Shown: positions 32,245-40,941, counted from the stretch's first letter. The stretch: DNA of 64,000 nt from JADJVL01 sp046331545 (GCA_046331545.1 JAXLQR010000002.1:1116001-1180000), one strand, 5' to 3'. The notes: generated by a model from the letters alone, not told the origin. Made by a program: numbers and translations.

Positions 32245-33714
32245 ATGCCCCGTCCCTGCCCCAAGTGCCACCGTCCGGTGCCGGACGCGCGAAAGGCCTG
32301 CATGTACTGCGGGACGCCGGCGCCGGAGGGCGGGCCGAGCGCGGATCCGCCGGCGTCCGGGCTTCCCGCGGCGGGATCGCCCCTGCCGGGGGACCTGCAG
32401 GAGCCGGAGAAGCTCAGCTCGGTGGCGGCGGTGTCGAGCCTGGTCTCGCTGGCGGCGGCGGCCTACCAGCGCCAGGACCTCCCCGCCACCGAGCGGCTCA
32501 TGTCCCGCCCCTTCCTGGAGGTGCACCCCGACGACCTGCGCGCCTTCCTGGGCATCATGACGGAGGCCTGGCTGCGGGCGGTGATGCCGGTGGTCGGGCC
32601 CCTGAAGGTGATGCCGGCCTCCGCGGCCTGCGCCCGGGGCATCGAGGCGGCGGTGCACCAGCGCTACGGGGAGGCCTCCCAGGCCTTCGCGGACGCCCGC
32701 TTCGCCTTCGGGGACGTGGCCAAGCTCAACCCCGTGGCGGAGCTGCTGGCCCTGGGGGCCCTGGCGGCGGGCAAGGCCTGGGCGGCGCGGGAGGCCCGGG
32801 AGCCCGAGCTGAAGCAGATCACCGAGGCGGCCAGCCGCCTGGTGGTGACGCCGGACCGGAAGGCCGAGGCGGTGCCCCTCCTGAAGCAGGCCCTGGCGCT
32901 GATGGACCCGAAGCGCTTCCCCGAGGACCGGGCGCGGGCGGCGAAATTCGAGGCCCTGATCCGGGAGCTGGAGGCGGAGCCGGCGCCGCTGGATCCCGGC
33001 GACGCGGCGGCGGCGCTGCCTCCGGACGGCTCGCTGACGGGCGCGGGCTGGGACGAGCTGGGCTTGCGGGTGATGCCCCACCGGGTGGACTCGGCGCGGC
33101 TCTGCTTCCAGCGGGCGGTGAAGGCCGAACCCGCCAACGGCGAGTTCCGCCTGCACCTGGCCATGGCAGTGCTCGCCAGCGAGGCCCCGGACGACGAGGT
33201 CATCGCCGCCTTTCGGGAGGCGGTGCGCCTCGCCCCCAAGGACGGCCGCGCCCTCACGGGGCTGGCGGCGTCCCTCCAGGAGGCGGGCCGCTACGGCGAA
33301 GCCTGCGCGACCTGGGACCGGGTGCTCGCCCAGTGGCCCGGCGAGGAGAAGGCCCTGCGCAACCGCGCCTTCTGCGGGGAGGCCGAAGCCCTTTTCAAGC
33401 ACGGCGCGGACCTGAAGGCCGGCGACTGGGTGCAGATCGGCATGCAGCTCTTCGACGAGGGCCGCTGGCAGCTGGCGGACCTCTCGTTCTCCCGGGCGCT
33501 GGCCATGTCGCCGGGGCTCCATGGCGGCCTCTGCGGCAAGGGCATCGCGAACTTCCGCTGGGGCGAGGCCCTGAAGGCCGAGGGCAACGCGGCCGCGACC
33601 CTGCGCTTCCGCATGGCCAAGGAGGCGGTGGAAGCCGCGCTGAAGGTCAACCCCGGCACGCCGGGGCTGGCGGACGTGCTGGACCTCTGCCGGAAGGCGC
33701 TGGGGGAGGGCTGA
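32245..33714 (+). CDS. zinc-ribbon and TPR-repeat protein
   Basis: 489 residues. N-terminal double-CxxC zinc ribbon (CPKCHRPVPDARKACMYCG, 5-23), a Pro/Gly linker, then Ala-rich helical pairs that read as TPR-like repeats, for example RVDSARLCFQRAVKAEPANGEFRLHLAMAVL and ALTGLAASLQEAGRYGEACATWDRVLAQWPGEEKALRNRAF. There is no membrane segment or enzyme motif. Probably a scaffold. Divergent from the PIG-L gene, with a possible -10 (TAGGCT) close before the start; it precedes the sigma factor operon by 84 bp. Confidence 0.8.
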   Translation: MPRPCPKCHRPVPDARKACMYCGTPAPEGGPSADPPASGLPAAGSPLPGDLQEPEKLSSVAAVSSLVSLAAAAYQRQDLPATERLMSRPFLEVHPDDLRAFLGIMTEAWLRAVMPVVGPLKVMPASAACARGIEAAVHQRYGEASQAFADARFAFGDVAKLNPVAELLALGALAAGKAWAAREAREPELKQITEAASRLVVTPDRKAEAVPLLKQALALMDPKRFPEDRARAAKFEALIRELEAEPAPLDPGDAAAALPPDGSLTGAGWDELGLRVMPHRVDSARLCFQRAVKAEPANGEFRLHLAMAVLASEAPDDEVIAAFREAVRLAPKDGRALTGLAASLQEAGRYGEACATWDRVLAQWPGEEKALRNRAFCGEAEALFKHGADLKAGDWVQIGMQLFDEGRWQLADLSFSRALAMSPGLHGGLCGKGIANFRWGEALKAEGNAAATLRFRMAKEAVEAALKVNPGTPGLADVLDLCRKALGEG

Positions 33715-33798
33715 GGCCCGCCGGGGAGGCTGTGAACTTTCCCCTCCGGCTGCGAATCATGGTTCAACGGCGGCCCACCGGGCCCCCACCTGGAGCCC

Positions 33799-34299
33799 AT
33801 GACCGCCCCCACCGACGCCTTCCTCGCGCAGATCGAGCCGCACCGCGGAATCCTCTTCAAGGTCGCCGGGGCCTACACCCGGGATCCCGAGGACCTCCGG
33901 GACCTGGTGCAGGACATCCTGGTGCAGGTCTGGCGCGCCTACCCACGCTTCGACGGCCGCTGCAAGTTCTCCACCTGGATGTACCGCATCGCCCTCAACG
34001 TGGCCATCAGCTTCAGCCGCGCCGAGCACGCCCGCACGGCCCGCCTCGCCCGGGAGGAGGGCCTGCTGGAGGCCCTGCCGGCCGCACCGGACCCGGGTCC
34101 GCCCGGGGACGAGCTGGCCCTGCTCCACCGCTTCATCGACGGCCTCCCGGCCCTGGACCGGGCCCTGGCCCTGCTTTACCTCGACGACCGGCCCCAGGCC
34201 GAAATCGCCGAAGTGCTCGGCCTCACGCCCACCCACGTGGCTACCAAGCTCGGCCGCCTCAAGCAGCGCCTGCGGGATCAGGTCGCCGCCCTCCGATAA
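33799..34299 (+). CDS. ECF-type RNA polymerase sigma factor
   Basis: 166 residues with region 2 (RDPEDLRDLVQDILVQVWRAYPRFDGRCKFSTWMYRIALNVAISFSRAE) and region 4 (LPALDRALALLYLDDRPQAEIAEVLGLTPTHVATKLGRLKQRLRD), the standard ECF layout. ATG preceded by CTGGAGCC. The next gene follows by 10 bp and encodes a membrane protein with a soluble N-terminal helix, which may act as its regulator. No autoregulatory promoter with an obvious ECF -35 (AAC) could be picked out by eye. Confidence 0.92.
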   Translation: MTAPTDAFLAQIEPHRGILFKVAGAYTRDPEDLRDLVQDILVQVWRAYPRFDGRCKFSTWMYRIALNVAISFSRAEHARTARLAREEGLLEALPAAPDPGPPGDELALLHRFIDGLPALDRALALLYLDDRPQAEIAEVLGLTPTHVATKLGRLKQRLRDQVAALR

Positions 34300-34309
34300 G
34301 GAACGCCCC

Positions 34310-34969
34310 ATGGAACTCGACGACCTGAAAGCCGCCTGGCAGGACCTGAACGCCACCCTGGCCAGGCAGAACGCCATCAACCTGTCCCTCCTCGCGGCCT
34401 CCAGGCAGGAAGGCCTGCGCCGCGCCCTGCGCCCCCTGGCAAGGGGCCAGGGCGTGCAGATGACCCTCGGGGCCCTGCTTGCCCTCACCTCCGCGGCCTT
34501 CTGGGTGCAGCACCGGGCGGTGCCGCACCTCCTCGCCATGGGCCTCCTCATGCACGCCTACGGCGTAGGGCTGATCGTCTTCGGCGCACGGGTGCGGTCC
34601 CTCGTGGCGGCCCTCGACTTCGGCGCGCCGGTGCTGGAGCTCCAGCGCCGCATGGCGGCGCTGCGGCGCTTCTACGGCCTCGGCTACCTCTGGCTGGGCC
34701 TGCCGTGGTGGGTGCTCTGGGTGGTGGCCCTGGAAATGCTCCTCATGGCCGCCTTCGGGGTCGACCTTGCCGCCCGCGTCCCCGGTGTGGTGATCACCCA
34801 GCTCGCCAGTGGTCTTGCAGCATGGGGACTCAGCCTGGCCCTCGGCGCCTGGGCCCGCCGCCACCCCAGCCTCGGCCCGGCCTTCCTGCGGGTGATCGAG
34901 GGCGCGAGCCTCACCCGCGCCCGGGCGGCTCTGGACGACCTGGCCCGCTTCGAGGCCGAAGCCGACTGA
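34310..34969 (+). CDS. membrane protein paired with ECF sigma factor (putative anti-sigma partner)
   Basis: 219 residues. Soluble N-terminal helix MELDDLKAAWQDLNATLARQNAINLSLL, then about four membrane helices in two pairs (QMTLGALLALTSAAFWV; LLMHAYGVGLIVFGA; GLPWWVLWVVALEMLLMAAFGV; LASGLAAWGLSLALG), and a cytoplasmic helical tail. The N-terminal MELDDLKxAWQ phrase recurs in membrane proteins encoded next to ECF sigma factors in several phyla. No zinc-binding anti-sigma motif (HxxxCxxC) is present, so an anti-sigma role is only inferred from the operon. Confidence 0.7.
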   Translation: MELDDLKAAWQDLNATLARQNAINLSLLAASRQEGLRRALRPLARGQGVQMTLGALLALTSAAFWVQHRAVPHLLAMGLLMHAYGVGLIVFGARVRSLVAALDFGAPVLELQRRMAALRRFYGLGYLWLGLPWWVLWVVALEMLLMAAFGVDLAARVPGVVITQLASGLAAWGLSLALGAWARRHPSLGPAFLRVIEGASLTRARAALDDLARFEAEAD

Positions 34970-35034
34970 CCCTTTCCACCCCGGATGCCGGCGCCGCCCT
35001 GCGGCGCCCGGGATCCCCCTGCCCTGGAGTGCCC

Positions 35035-35784
35035 ATGCGCCCCCTGATGATCGCCTTTGCCGCCCTCCTGCTCCCGCCGCTGCTGATGGCGCCGGCCTTC
35101 GCCGGTACCCCCCGGGTGGAGGCGCTCCTGGCGCGGCACCTCGAGGCCCGCGGCGGCCTGGCGCGCATCCGTGCGCTGCGCTCCCTGGTCTCCACGGGCC
35201 GGGTGGAGGTGGGCGGCCTGACGCTGGACCTGCGGGTGGAGAACCCGCGGGGGGCCTTCCGCAGCGAAACGCGGCTGGGCGCCCTCACCAAGATCGAGGC
35301 CTGGGACGGCCGGACGGGCTGGGTGGACGATCCCTTTTCGGGGACCCCCGGCCCGCGGCCCATGACGCCGGCCCAGCTCCGGCAGGCCGCGCTGCAGGCG
35401 GACTTCGACGGCCCCCTGGTGGACGCGGAAGCCAAGGGATACCGCATCGCGTACAAGGGCACCACGCTGCTGGCGGGCGGGGAGGCCCACGTGCTGGAGG
35501 TGGACCTGGGCAACGGCGACACCCTGACGTCCTGCCTCGACGCGCGCACCTTCCTGGAGGTGAAGGCCACGAACCGGGCGGTGCGCGCGGGGAAGGTGGT
35601 GGAGGTGGAGACGGTCCTCGGGGACTACCGCCCGGTGGCAGGCGTGCTGCTGCCCTTCGCCCTGGACATCCGCGTGAAAGGCGAAGCGGAGGCACTGAAG
35701 ATCCGCTTCGACAGGGTCGAGGGCGACCTGCGGTTGGACCCCGCGCGGTTCAGCTCCCCGGCGGCGATCCTTCCTTCGCGATGA
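35035..35784 (+). CDS. exported LolA/LolB-like lipoprotein-carrier-fold protein
   Basis: 249 residues with a signal peptide (LLLPPLLMAPAFA). The mature part reads as an open beta-barrel: ALLARHLEARGGLARIRALRSLVSTGRVEVGG, then alternating strands to LDIRVKGEAEALKIRFDRVEGDLRLDPARFS. This opening (residue pattern A-R-G-G-L-x-x-I-x-x-L-x-S-L-x-x-x-G) is typical of outer-membrane lipoprotein-sorting-like proteins. It lies 65 bp after the sigma/membrane-protein pair on the same strand and may belong to its regulon. Ligand unknown. Confidence 0.72.
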   Translation: MRPLMIAFAALLLPPLLMAPAFAGTPRVEALLARHLEARGGLARIRALRSLVSTGRVEVGGLTLDLRVENPRGAFRSETRLGALTKIEAWDGRTGWVDDPFSGTPGPRPMTPAQLRQAALQADFDGPLVDAEAKGYRIAYKGTTLLAGGEAHVLEVDLGNGDTLTSCLDARTFLEVKATNRAVRAGKVVEVETVLGDYRPVAGVLLPFALDIRVKGEAEALKIRFDRVEGDLRLDPARFSSPAAILPSR

Positions 35785-35788
35785 AGCC

Positions 35789-37312
35789 TCAGCCCTCGAT
35801 CCGCCAGATCTTCAGTTCGTCGCTCACCTTGGGAACCGGCAGGAGACCGTTCTCCACGGCGCCGTCGTCGGATTCGGGTTCGCAGAGGTAGGCGGCGACG
35901 GCGGCGAGGGGCTGGTCCATGGGGACGCGGACGAAGCCGTCGGGCACCTTCCGGGCTTCGGTCTTCCAGGACACCTTCAGCTCGCCCACGGCGGCGGCCT
36001 CGAGGATGGCGCGGCCGCCTTCCGTGCCCAGGGCTTCGACGGTGGGGATGGACACTTCCACCGTCCCGGACGCGTCCTCGGTACGCAGGCCGTGGCCGCG
36101 GAGGTGCGCGCCCACGTTCGCCGGCACGAGGTAGGCCGACGGCCGCGTGACGATGGTGGTGCCGACGAAGCGGCCGAGGTAGGGGAGCGTGACGGAGGTG
36201 GGCGCGCCGTCCAGGGTCCGCGGGGTGCGGGTGAGGATCTCCAGGGGCGTATCGAAGGTGGTCAGGCCGTAGCGGACGGCGATGCGGTCGCGGGGGGTCT
36301 GGCTGGCTTCAACGGTCTGGCGCACGTCGTCGGGGTGGGCGGCGACGAAGCGCAGGGTCTCGAGGTTGAAGGCGTAGGCGGTGCGGACGCGTTCCTCGAA
36401 GGAGATGTAGGAATAGCACTCCAGCAGCAGGTCCATGCGGGAGGTGAGGCCGCGGTAGTTGGAGCCGAAGCGGGGATGGTGGGGATAGGTCATCCAGCCT
36501 TCCTTCACCACCGACGTTGGATCGGCTTCGCCGTCGGCGTCGAGGACGCGCTCGTCTTCGACGAAGTTGCCGTACCAGCCGCTGTCGAGGCCGTGGTTGC
36601 GCTTCAAGGCCGCGGTCACGGGTGGAAGGAGCGTGGACCGCATGTACGCGACGGGCTCGCCCCGGCCGCTTTCGACGGTGTGGGGGATGTCGTAGGTCAT
36701 GGAGAAGCGGTGGACGCTGCCGTTGGTGGCGTGGTTGTCGATGGTGAGGTCGGCCGCCCAGGGCTGGCACACGCGGGTCTGCAGCAGGCGCATCTCGGCG
36801 CCTTCGTGGCGCAGGTAGTCGCGGTTGAGGTTGATCTTCGCCGCGTTGACGCGGGTGCCGACGCCGGTGGCGGGCCCGAGCTGGCCGGTGAGCTTGGGCA
36901 GGTGCAGGGCGCGGTTGCCCGGGTCGATGGCGTCGTTGCCGTCGGGGTTGAAGAGGGGGACCAGCACCACCGTGACGTTCTCAAGGATCTGCCCCGCATC
37001 GAGGCCCGGCTTGTCCGCGAGCAGGTCCCGCACCAGCATCAGGCAGCCCTCCTTGCCCTCCACCTCCCCCGCGTGGATCCCGCAGATGATCAGCACCACC
37101 GGCTTCCCGAGCCTGCGGGCTTCGTCAGGCGTCTTCACCCCCTTAGCCGAAAGCACCAGCAGCGGCAGGTCTCGCCCCTGAGGACTCGTCCCGAACGAGG
37201 TCACGTGGAGCCGGGGATCGTTCAGCGCCGACAGGCCCGCGATGAAGGCCATCACGTCCGCGTGGAGGGAGGTGAACTGGTAGGCGGTGGCTTCGGCGCG
37301 GGTGAGGATCAT
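35789..37312 (-). CDS. M14-family zinc carboxypeptidase-like protein
   Basis: 507 residues. Metal ligands His80 and Glu83 in GIHAGEVEGKE and His194 in IDNHATNG; NLNRDY (about 161-166) carries the substrate-binding Arg. These are the M14 signatures. No signal peptide is evident with ATG 37312. An upstream in-frame extension (LANVYSCVFHVQPPLALNSS) begins in A+T-rich foreign-looking DNA and was rejected. It is convergent with the LolA-like gene, 4 bp apart. Its 5' side abuts the A+T-rich insertion at about 37313. Confidence 0.87.
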   Translation of the reverse strand: MILTRAEATAYQFTSLHADVMAFIAGLSALNDPRLHVTSFGTSPQGRDLPLLVLSAKGVKTPDEARRLGKPVVLIICGIHAGEVEGKEGCLMLVRDLLADKPGLDAGQILENVTVVLVPLFNPDGNDAIDPGNRALHLPKLTGQLGPATGVGTRVNAAKINLNRDYLRHEGAEMRLLQTRVCQPWAADLTIDNHATNGSVHRFSMTYDIPHTVESGRGEPVAYMRSTLLPPVTAALKRNHGLDSGWYGNFVEDERVLDADGEADPTSVVKEGWMTYPHHPRFGSNYRGLTSRMDLLLECYSYISFEERVRTAYAFNLETLRFVAAHPDDVRQTVEASQTPRDRIAVRYGLTTFDTPLEILTRTPRTLDGAPTSVTLPYLGRFVGTTIVTRPSAYLVPANVGAHLRGHGLRTEDASGTVEVSIPTVEALGTEGGRAILEAAAVGELKVSWKTEARKVPDGFVRVPMDQPLAAVAAYLCEPESDDGAVENGLLPVPKVSDELKIWRIEG

Positions 37313-37493
37313 GGAACTATTCAACGCGAGAGGGGGTTGAACATGAAAGACACAGGAGTAGACATTGGCTAGATTTCTCCGGGTTTGAAGGAATAATCGA
37401 TCCACATGCCTTATGACTAATCAATAAATCTCAAACATCGGTAGCCTCAAGAGGATTGCAAAATGGCAATATTAATCAACCAGGAGAATGGAA
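37313..37493. other. A+T-rich gap upstream of the A+T-rich gene; island boundary
   Basis: Base composition drops abruptly just upstream of the M14 gene start and stays A+T-rich to the end of the next gene. It contains a small inverted repeat TTCAAC/GTTGAA near 37320-37340 and AGGAG at 37482-37486. I could not define a -35/-10 pair with confidence. No integrase, tRNA or terminal repeat marks the edge. Confidence 0.7.
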
Positions 37494-38546
37494 ATGCCAA
37501 ACTATAATCAAGAAATAATCAATATTAAACATAGCGCGATGATTCTAATTCAATCGTGGGGCAATTTAGATGCTGTAACACATATTCAGCCACTTAACGA
37601 TGAAACCTCATTAGAACCAATAAAATCTTACTTGACTGATGTTTTAGATATGGTCAATGATTTAAATGGTATTACAAACTTATCACCATTTATTAGAACT
37701 CACGACCTTGCGGATAACCTAGTCAATTCCCTTCAGTTTTTTACTAGTTTAGCAGACAGAATTGCTGTTTATCGGGTTGCAGTTGCATCACTTTCAGACA
37801 GGGAAAAAATACGGGCCTTAAAGAATCCACTAATAGAACTTATTATAAATAATTACAATATACTTCTACGCTCTTATCAAGTAATTGGATCCATGAGCAG
37901 TATCAGGCAAGCCAAAATAGAATCTGAGAAAGTTAAAGCTACAATAGGTGATTATCACCAAACGATGATTTCAACATATGAACAAGCCAAAAAACTACTC
38001 AGAGATGCAGAAGATGTTTTAACTAAATCTAAACAAGCATCAGCAGTAACAACAATTAACATCTACTCGGATTTGTTTCAGGAGCAGTCTAAAAAGCACC
38101 AGAAATCAGCAAAAGTGTGGATGTTTACACTAGGCATAACACTATTAATTGGAATGGGCTTATTATATTTTTCTTATTCATCCAAATTCCCATTTCACAA
38201 CTTTGAGGATGAATCAATATTATTAATACAATCAATTGGCACTAGGGGTATCATATTATCTTTAACAATTTATATGGCCACAGTTTGTGTGAAAAATTTT
38301 CGCGCAAATAAACATAATGAGGTAATAAATATCCACAGGGCCAAAGCATTACAAACTTTTCAGGCTTTTATAAATTCAGCCGATCGAACTAACACAGACG
38401 CATACAATTATATATTAATTCAATGCGTTAACGCAATTTTTTCTCACCAAACATCAGGCTTTTCAGATCCCGAAAAAGAAATAAGTTCAAACCCAATAAT
38501 CATCGATCTATTGCAAAACAGCATTCTAAAAAAGAAACCAGAGTGA
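37494..38546 (+). CDS. A+T-rich, horizontally acquired two-TM coiled-coil protein, unknown function
   Basis: 350 residues encoded by DNA of strikingly different composition (one sampled line, 37501-37560, has 18 G/C of 60, where neighbours are well above half). Layout: helical N-terminal domain (1-130), coiled coil (about 135-205), TM1 (about 208-228), a short loop, TM2 (about 252-268), and a C-terminal helical tail with the ordered pattern FRANKHNEVINIHRAKALQTF...IFSHQTSGF (269-323). ATG 37494 chosen: AGGAG stands 7 nt before it; ATG 37488 has no spacing. No enzymatic motif. A lone foreign membrane protein of this shape is reminiscent of membrane-acting defence or toxin effectors, but that is speculation. 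Confidence 0.85.
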   Translation: MPNYNQEIINIKHSAMILIQSWGNLDAVTHIQPLNDETSLEPIKSYLTDVLDMVNDLNGITNLSPFIRTHDLADNLVNSLQFFTSLADRIAVYRVAVASLSDREKIRALKNPLIELIINNYNILLRSYQVIGSMSSIRQAKIESEKVKATIGDYHQTMISTYEQAKKLLRDAEDVLTKSKQASAVTTINIYSDLFQEQSKKHQKSAKVWMFTLGITLLIGMGLLYFSYSSKFPFHNFEDESILLIQSIGTRGIILSLTIYMATVCVKNFRANKHNEVINIHRAKALQTFQAFINSADRTNTDAYNYILIQCVNAIFSHQTSGFSDPEKEISSNPIIIDLLQNSILKKKPE

Positions 38547-38567
38547 CCGGCAGCCTGGTGAGTGACC

Positions 38568-39059
38568 TTACCCCTTCCAATCCACCCCCCGCCAAGCATT
38601 CGCCGTCCCGATCTCAGCCCCGTTCGCCTTTGCGTACAGGAACAGCTGCAGCTTGTAGCTGGTCATCCACTTGAAGGGGCCGTTCAGGAGGGCTTCGCCT
38701 AGGGGCAGCTCGCCGCCGCCGGGGAGGGGGGCGGGTTGGGTTTTGAGGGCTTCCTCATCGATGGTGTCGAAGAGGGCTTTCAGTTCTTCCTTCTGCTGGG
38801 CCATCGCTTTCGGGAAGTTCTCGGGGGCGAGCTCCTTCGTCCGCTCGCTGAAGCCGGCGAAGCGCTTCCAGTCGGCTTCCTTCATGCACGTGGCGCCGGC
38901 GATGCCGCAGATGGCCAGGTAGCGCAGCAGCTCAGCCGTGCTGCGCTGCTTCGGGCTGGGCCGGTACTCCCACGCCTCCGGGCCGAGCTTGCCGTGCAGG
39001 TGCACGCAGATGTCGCATTCGCGGAGCAGGGCGGCGGCGAACTGGTCCTTCGTGATCAT
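38568..39059 (-). CDS. DinB-superfamily-like protein
   Basis: 163 residues, soluble. TKDQFAAALLRECDICVHLHGKLGPEAWEYRPSPKQRSTAELLRYLAICG is the N-terminal bundle pattern of DinB/DfsB-like proteins (an HLHGKL segment and an RPSPKQRSTAELL signature near the second helix). Ligand His residues are less clear than in the other DinB genes here. ATG 39059 preceded by GGGAGAGCC. It is divergent from hipBA across a gap that holds the hip operators, and immediately follows the A+T-rich gene, convergent with it. Confidence 0.68.
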   Translation of the reverse strand: MITKDQFAAALLRECDICVHLHGKLGPEAWEYRPSPKQRSTAELLRYLAICGIAGATCMKEADWKRFAGFSERTKELAPENFPKAMAQQKEELKALFDTIDEEALKTQPAPLPGGGELPLGEALLNGPFKWMTSYKLQLFLYAKANGAEIGTANAWRGVDWKG

Positions 39060-39159
39060 GGCTCTCCCGGAGAATCGGCTGGAAAGAACGACCTGACGAT
39101 GCCACGGTGCCGGGGAATCCTCACCCCCTTTGCCAACCACCCTGCAGCTCTGGAGATAT

Positions 39160-39173
39160 TTCCCGAGCGGGAC
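39160..39173. promoter_or_regulatory. HipB operator O1 (distal)
   Basis: TTCCCGAGCGGGAC, matching the TTCCCGARCGGGAA palindrome at all but the last base. First of three copies whose start points are exactly 50 bp apart (39160, 39210, 39260). Confidence 0.75.
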
Positions 39174-39209
39174 AATTTACCCCTTGTTTTCCCTTTGATC
39201 CCCTCAATA

Positions 39210-39223
39210 TTCCCGAACGGGAA
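39210..39223. promoter_or_regulatory. HipB operator O2
   Basis: TTCCCGAACGGGAA, a perfect palindrome except for the central AA, extended by AATA/AATATT flanks (39206-39228). It lies just upstream of the putative -35 of hipBA. Confidence 0.82.
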
Positions 39224-39231
39224 ATATTCCC

Positions 39232-39259
39232 TGGACAGACCCACCCCGACGCCTACACT
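39232..39259 (+). promoter_or_regulatory. putative hipBA promoter between O2 and O3
   Basis: TGGACA (39232-39237), a 16-bp spacer and TACACT (39254-39259). Operator O3 begins at the next base, so the transcription start would fall inside O3, and O2 ends 8 bp before the -35. This is the expected layout for autorepression by HipB/HipAB. Confidence 0.55.
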
Positions 39260-39273
39260 TTCCCGAGCGGGAA
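39260..39273. promoter_or_regulatory. HipB operator O3 (start-proximal)
   Basis: TTCCCGAGCGGGAA, ending 5 bp before the hipB ATG at 39279. A bound repressor would block both the -10/start site and ribosome loading. No separate Shine-Dalgarno is visible. Confidence 0.82.
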
Positions 39274-39278
39274 TAATC

Positions 39279-39533
39279 ATGGACACCCTGACACCCCCCA
39301 TCCTCGGCAGCCTCATCCAGCGCACCCGGAAGGCCCAGGGCCTCCGCCAGGACGAGCTCGCCGGCGTCGCCAACGTCGGCATCCGGTTCATCGTGGACCT
39401 GGAATCCGGGAAACCCACCGTCCAGCTCGGGAAGGTGCTGCAGGTCCTCGCGGCCCTGGGCTGCCAGGTCTCCATCGTCCCGCCCCCGGACGCGGACCTG
39501 CCCCTCGGCCCGGACCGCCGGGGCCGTCCATGA
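39279..39533 (+). CDS. hipB: HipB-type antitoxin and autorepressor
   Basis: 84-residue Cro/CI-type HTH protein: LGSLIQRTRKAQGLRQDELAGVANVGIRFIVDLESGKPTVQLGKVLQVLAALGCQVSIVPP, the standard HipB core, with a short disordered tail. It binds DNA operators and neutralises HipA. Its stop overlaps the hipA start (ATGA), giving coupled translation. Three palindromic operators upstream fit autoregulation. Confidence 0.93.
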   Translation: MDTLTPPILGSLIQRTRKAQGLRQDELAGVANVGIRFIVDLESGKPTVQLGKVLQVLAALGCQVSIVPPPDADLPLGPDRRGRP

Positions 39534-40816
39534 TCGTACGCAGGCTCGTCGTCTGGCAGGGGCAGCGCCGCGTCGGCGAGCTGATCCAGGACGCTCAGGG
39601 CGCCCTCCAGTTCGCCTACAGCGCGGACTGGCTTGCGGACCCCGCCGCCCGGCCCATCTCCGTGTCCCTGCCCCAGCAGCCCGAACCCTTCCCCGACCGG
39701 GAATGCCGGCCCTTCTTCGATGGCCTCCTGCCCGAGGGCGCCCCGCGCCGGGCCGCCGCCCAGGCCCTCGGCGTCTCGGAACGGAACCCCTTCGCCCTCC
39801 TCGACGCGTTGGGCGGCGACGTCGCCGGCGCCCTGGAGTTCCTGCCGCCCGGCCAGCAGCCCGCAGCCCCGGCCGGCCCGGCCGCGACCCCGCCCCTCGA
39901 CGACGCCGGCCTCGACGCCCTGCTCGACCGGCTGCCCCTGCGTCCCCTGCTGGCGGGCGAAGGCGGGCTCCGCCTCTCCCTCGCCGGAGCCCAGGCCAAG
40001 CTTCCGGTCTGCCTCGCGGATGGACGCATCAGCCTCCCCGCCCCCGGCCAGCCCACCACCCACATCCTCAAGCCCGCCATCCCGGACCTGCCCGCCAGCA
40101 CCGAGAACGAAGCCTTCGCCATGCTCCTGGCCGCCGGACTGGGGCTCCCCGTCGCGCCCGTGGAGGCCCGCTCCATCTCGAGGCCCGCCGGCCCCCGGCG
40201 CACCTTCCTGCTGGTCACCCGCTACGACCGAGCATTCGTGGATGGCCGGGTCCGGAGGATCCACCAGGAGGACGTCTGCCAGGCCCTTGGGATCCCCGCC
40301 CTGATGAAGTACCAGTCCGAAGGCGGCCCAAGCCTGGCGCGCTGCTTCGCCCTCGTGCAGGCCGCCTCCACCTTCCCCGCCGTGGACCGCCTGAGCCTCC
40401 TCGACCTCGTCATCGTCAACGCGATCCTGGGCAACGCCGACGCCCACGGCAAGAACCTGTCCCTCCTCCACGCCGACGGAGGCACCCGGCTGGCGCCCTT
40501 CTACGATTTGATGTCCACCGAGTTCTATCCGGCCCACTCGAAGACCTTCGCCATGAAGATCGGAGACGCATCGCAATTCCGGCGCCTCGGACCCAGGGCA
40601 TGGACCGAGTTCGCCGGGCAGGCTTCCTTGGCCCTGCCCTTCGTCCGGAGGCGGATCCTCGCCCTCGCCGAACGCGTCCCCGAAGCCACGGAAGCCGTCC
40701 TGGCCCGCCTGGACAGGCCCGGCCTGGACGTCGAATCCCTCCGCTCCCTCGCGGAGCTCGTCAAGGCCAGGGCGGTGCGCCTCGCCGCCGGCGTCTCGCA
40801 TCCCGTTCAGGACTGA
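39530..40816 (+). CDS. hipA: HipA-type serine/threonine kinase toxin
   Basis: 428 residues. HipA kinases phosphorylate tRNA synthetases (GltX in E. coli) and cause growth arrest. The autophosphorylation loop RLSLAGAQAKLPV holds Ser150, the same number as in E. coli HipA. The ATP lysine is at HILKP (181), the catalytic loop is GNADAHGKN (301-309, with D304) and the metal motif is FYDL (D326). All are intact, so the toxin should be active and needs HipB. N-terminal PFFDGLLPEG is also typical. ATGA overlap with hipB. Confidence 0.93.
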   Translation: MIVRRLVVWQGQRRVGELIQDAQGALQFAYSADWLADPAARPISVSLPQQPEPFPDRECRPFFDGLLPEGAPRRAAAQALGVSERNPFALLDALGGDVAGALEFLPPGQQPAAPAGPAATPPLDDAGLDALLDRLPLRPLLAGEGGLRLSLAGAQAKLPVCLADGRISLPAPGQPTTHILKPAIPDLPASTENEAFAMLLAAGLGLPVAPVEARSISRPAGPRRTFLLVTRYDRAFVDGRVRRIHQEDVCQALGIPALMKYQSEGGPSLARCFALVQAASTFPAVDRLSLLDLVIVNAILGNADAHGKNLSLLHADGGTRLAPFYDLMSTEFYPAHSKTFAMKIGDASQFRRLGPRAWTEFAGQASLALPFVRRRILALAERVPEATEAVLARLDRPGLDVESLRSLAELVKARAVRLAAGVSHPVQD

Positions 40817-40941
40817 CGGTGGCTCCAGGGCCTGGACCGGCCCCCGTCCCGCGCCCACCGGCCCGCCAGGACGATTCGCCGAACCGCCGCCCCGCGCCGT
40901 CCCGCACCGCGGATTCTGGGCTTCCCTCGCCCGGAGCCGCC

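Noticed and set aside
39160..39273. Short CRISPR-like array (three repeats, even spacing)
   Set aside because: The repeats are 14-bp palindromes, only three copies, overlap the hipB promoter, and no cas gene is near. They are operators.
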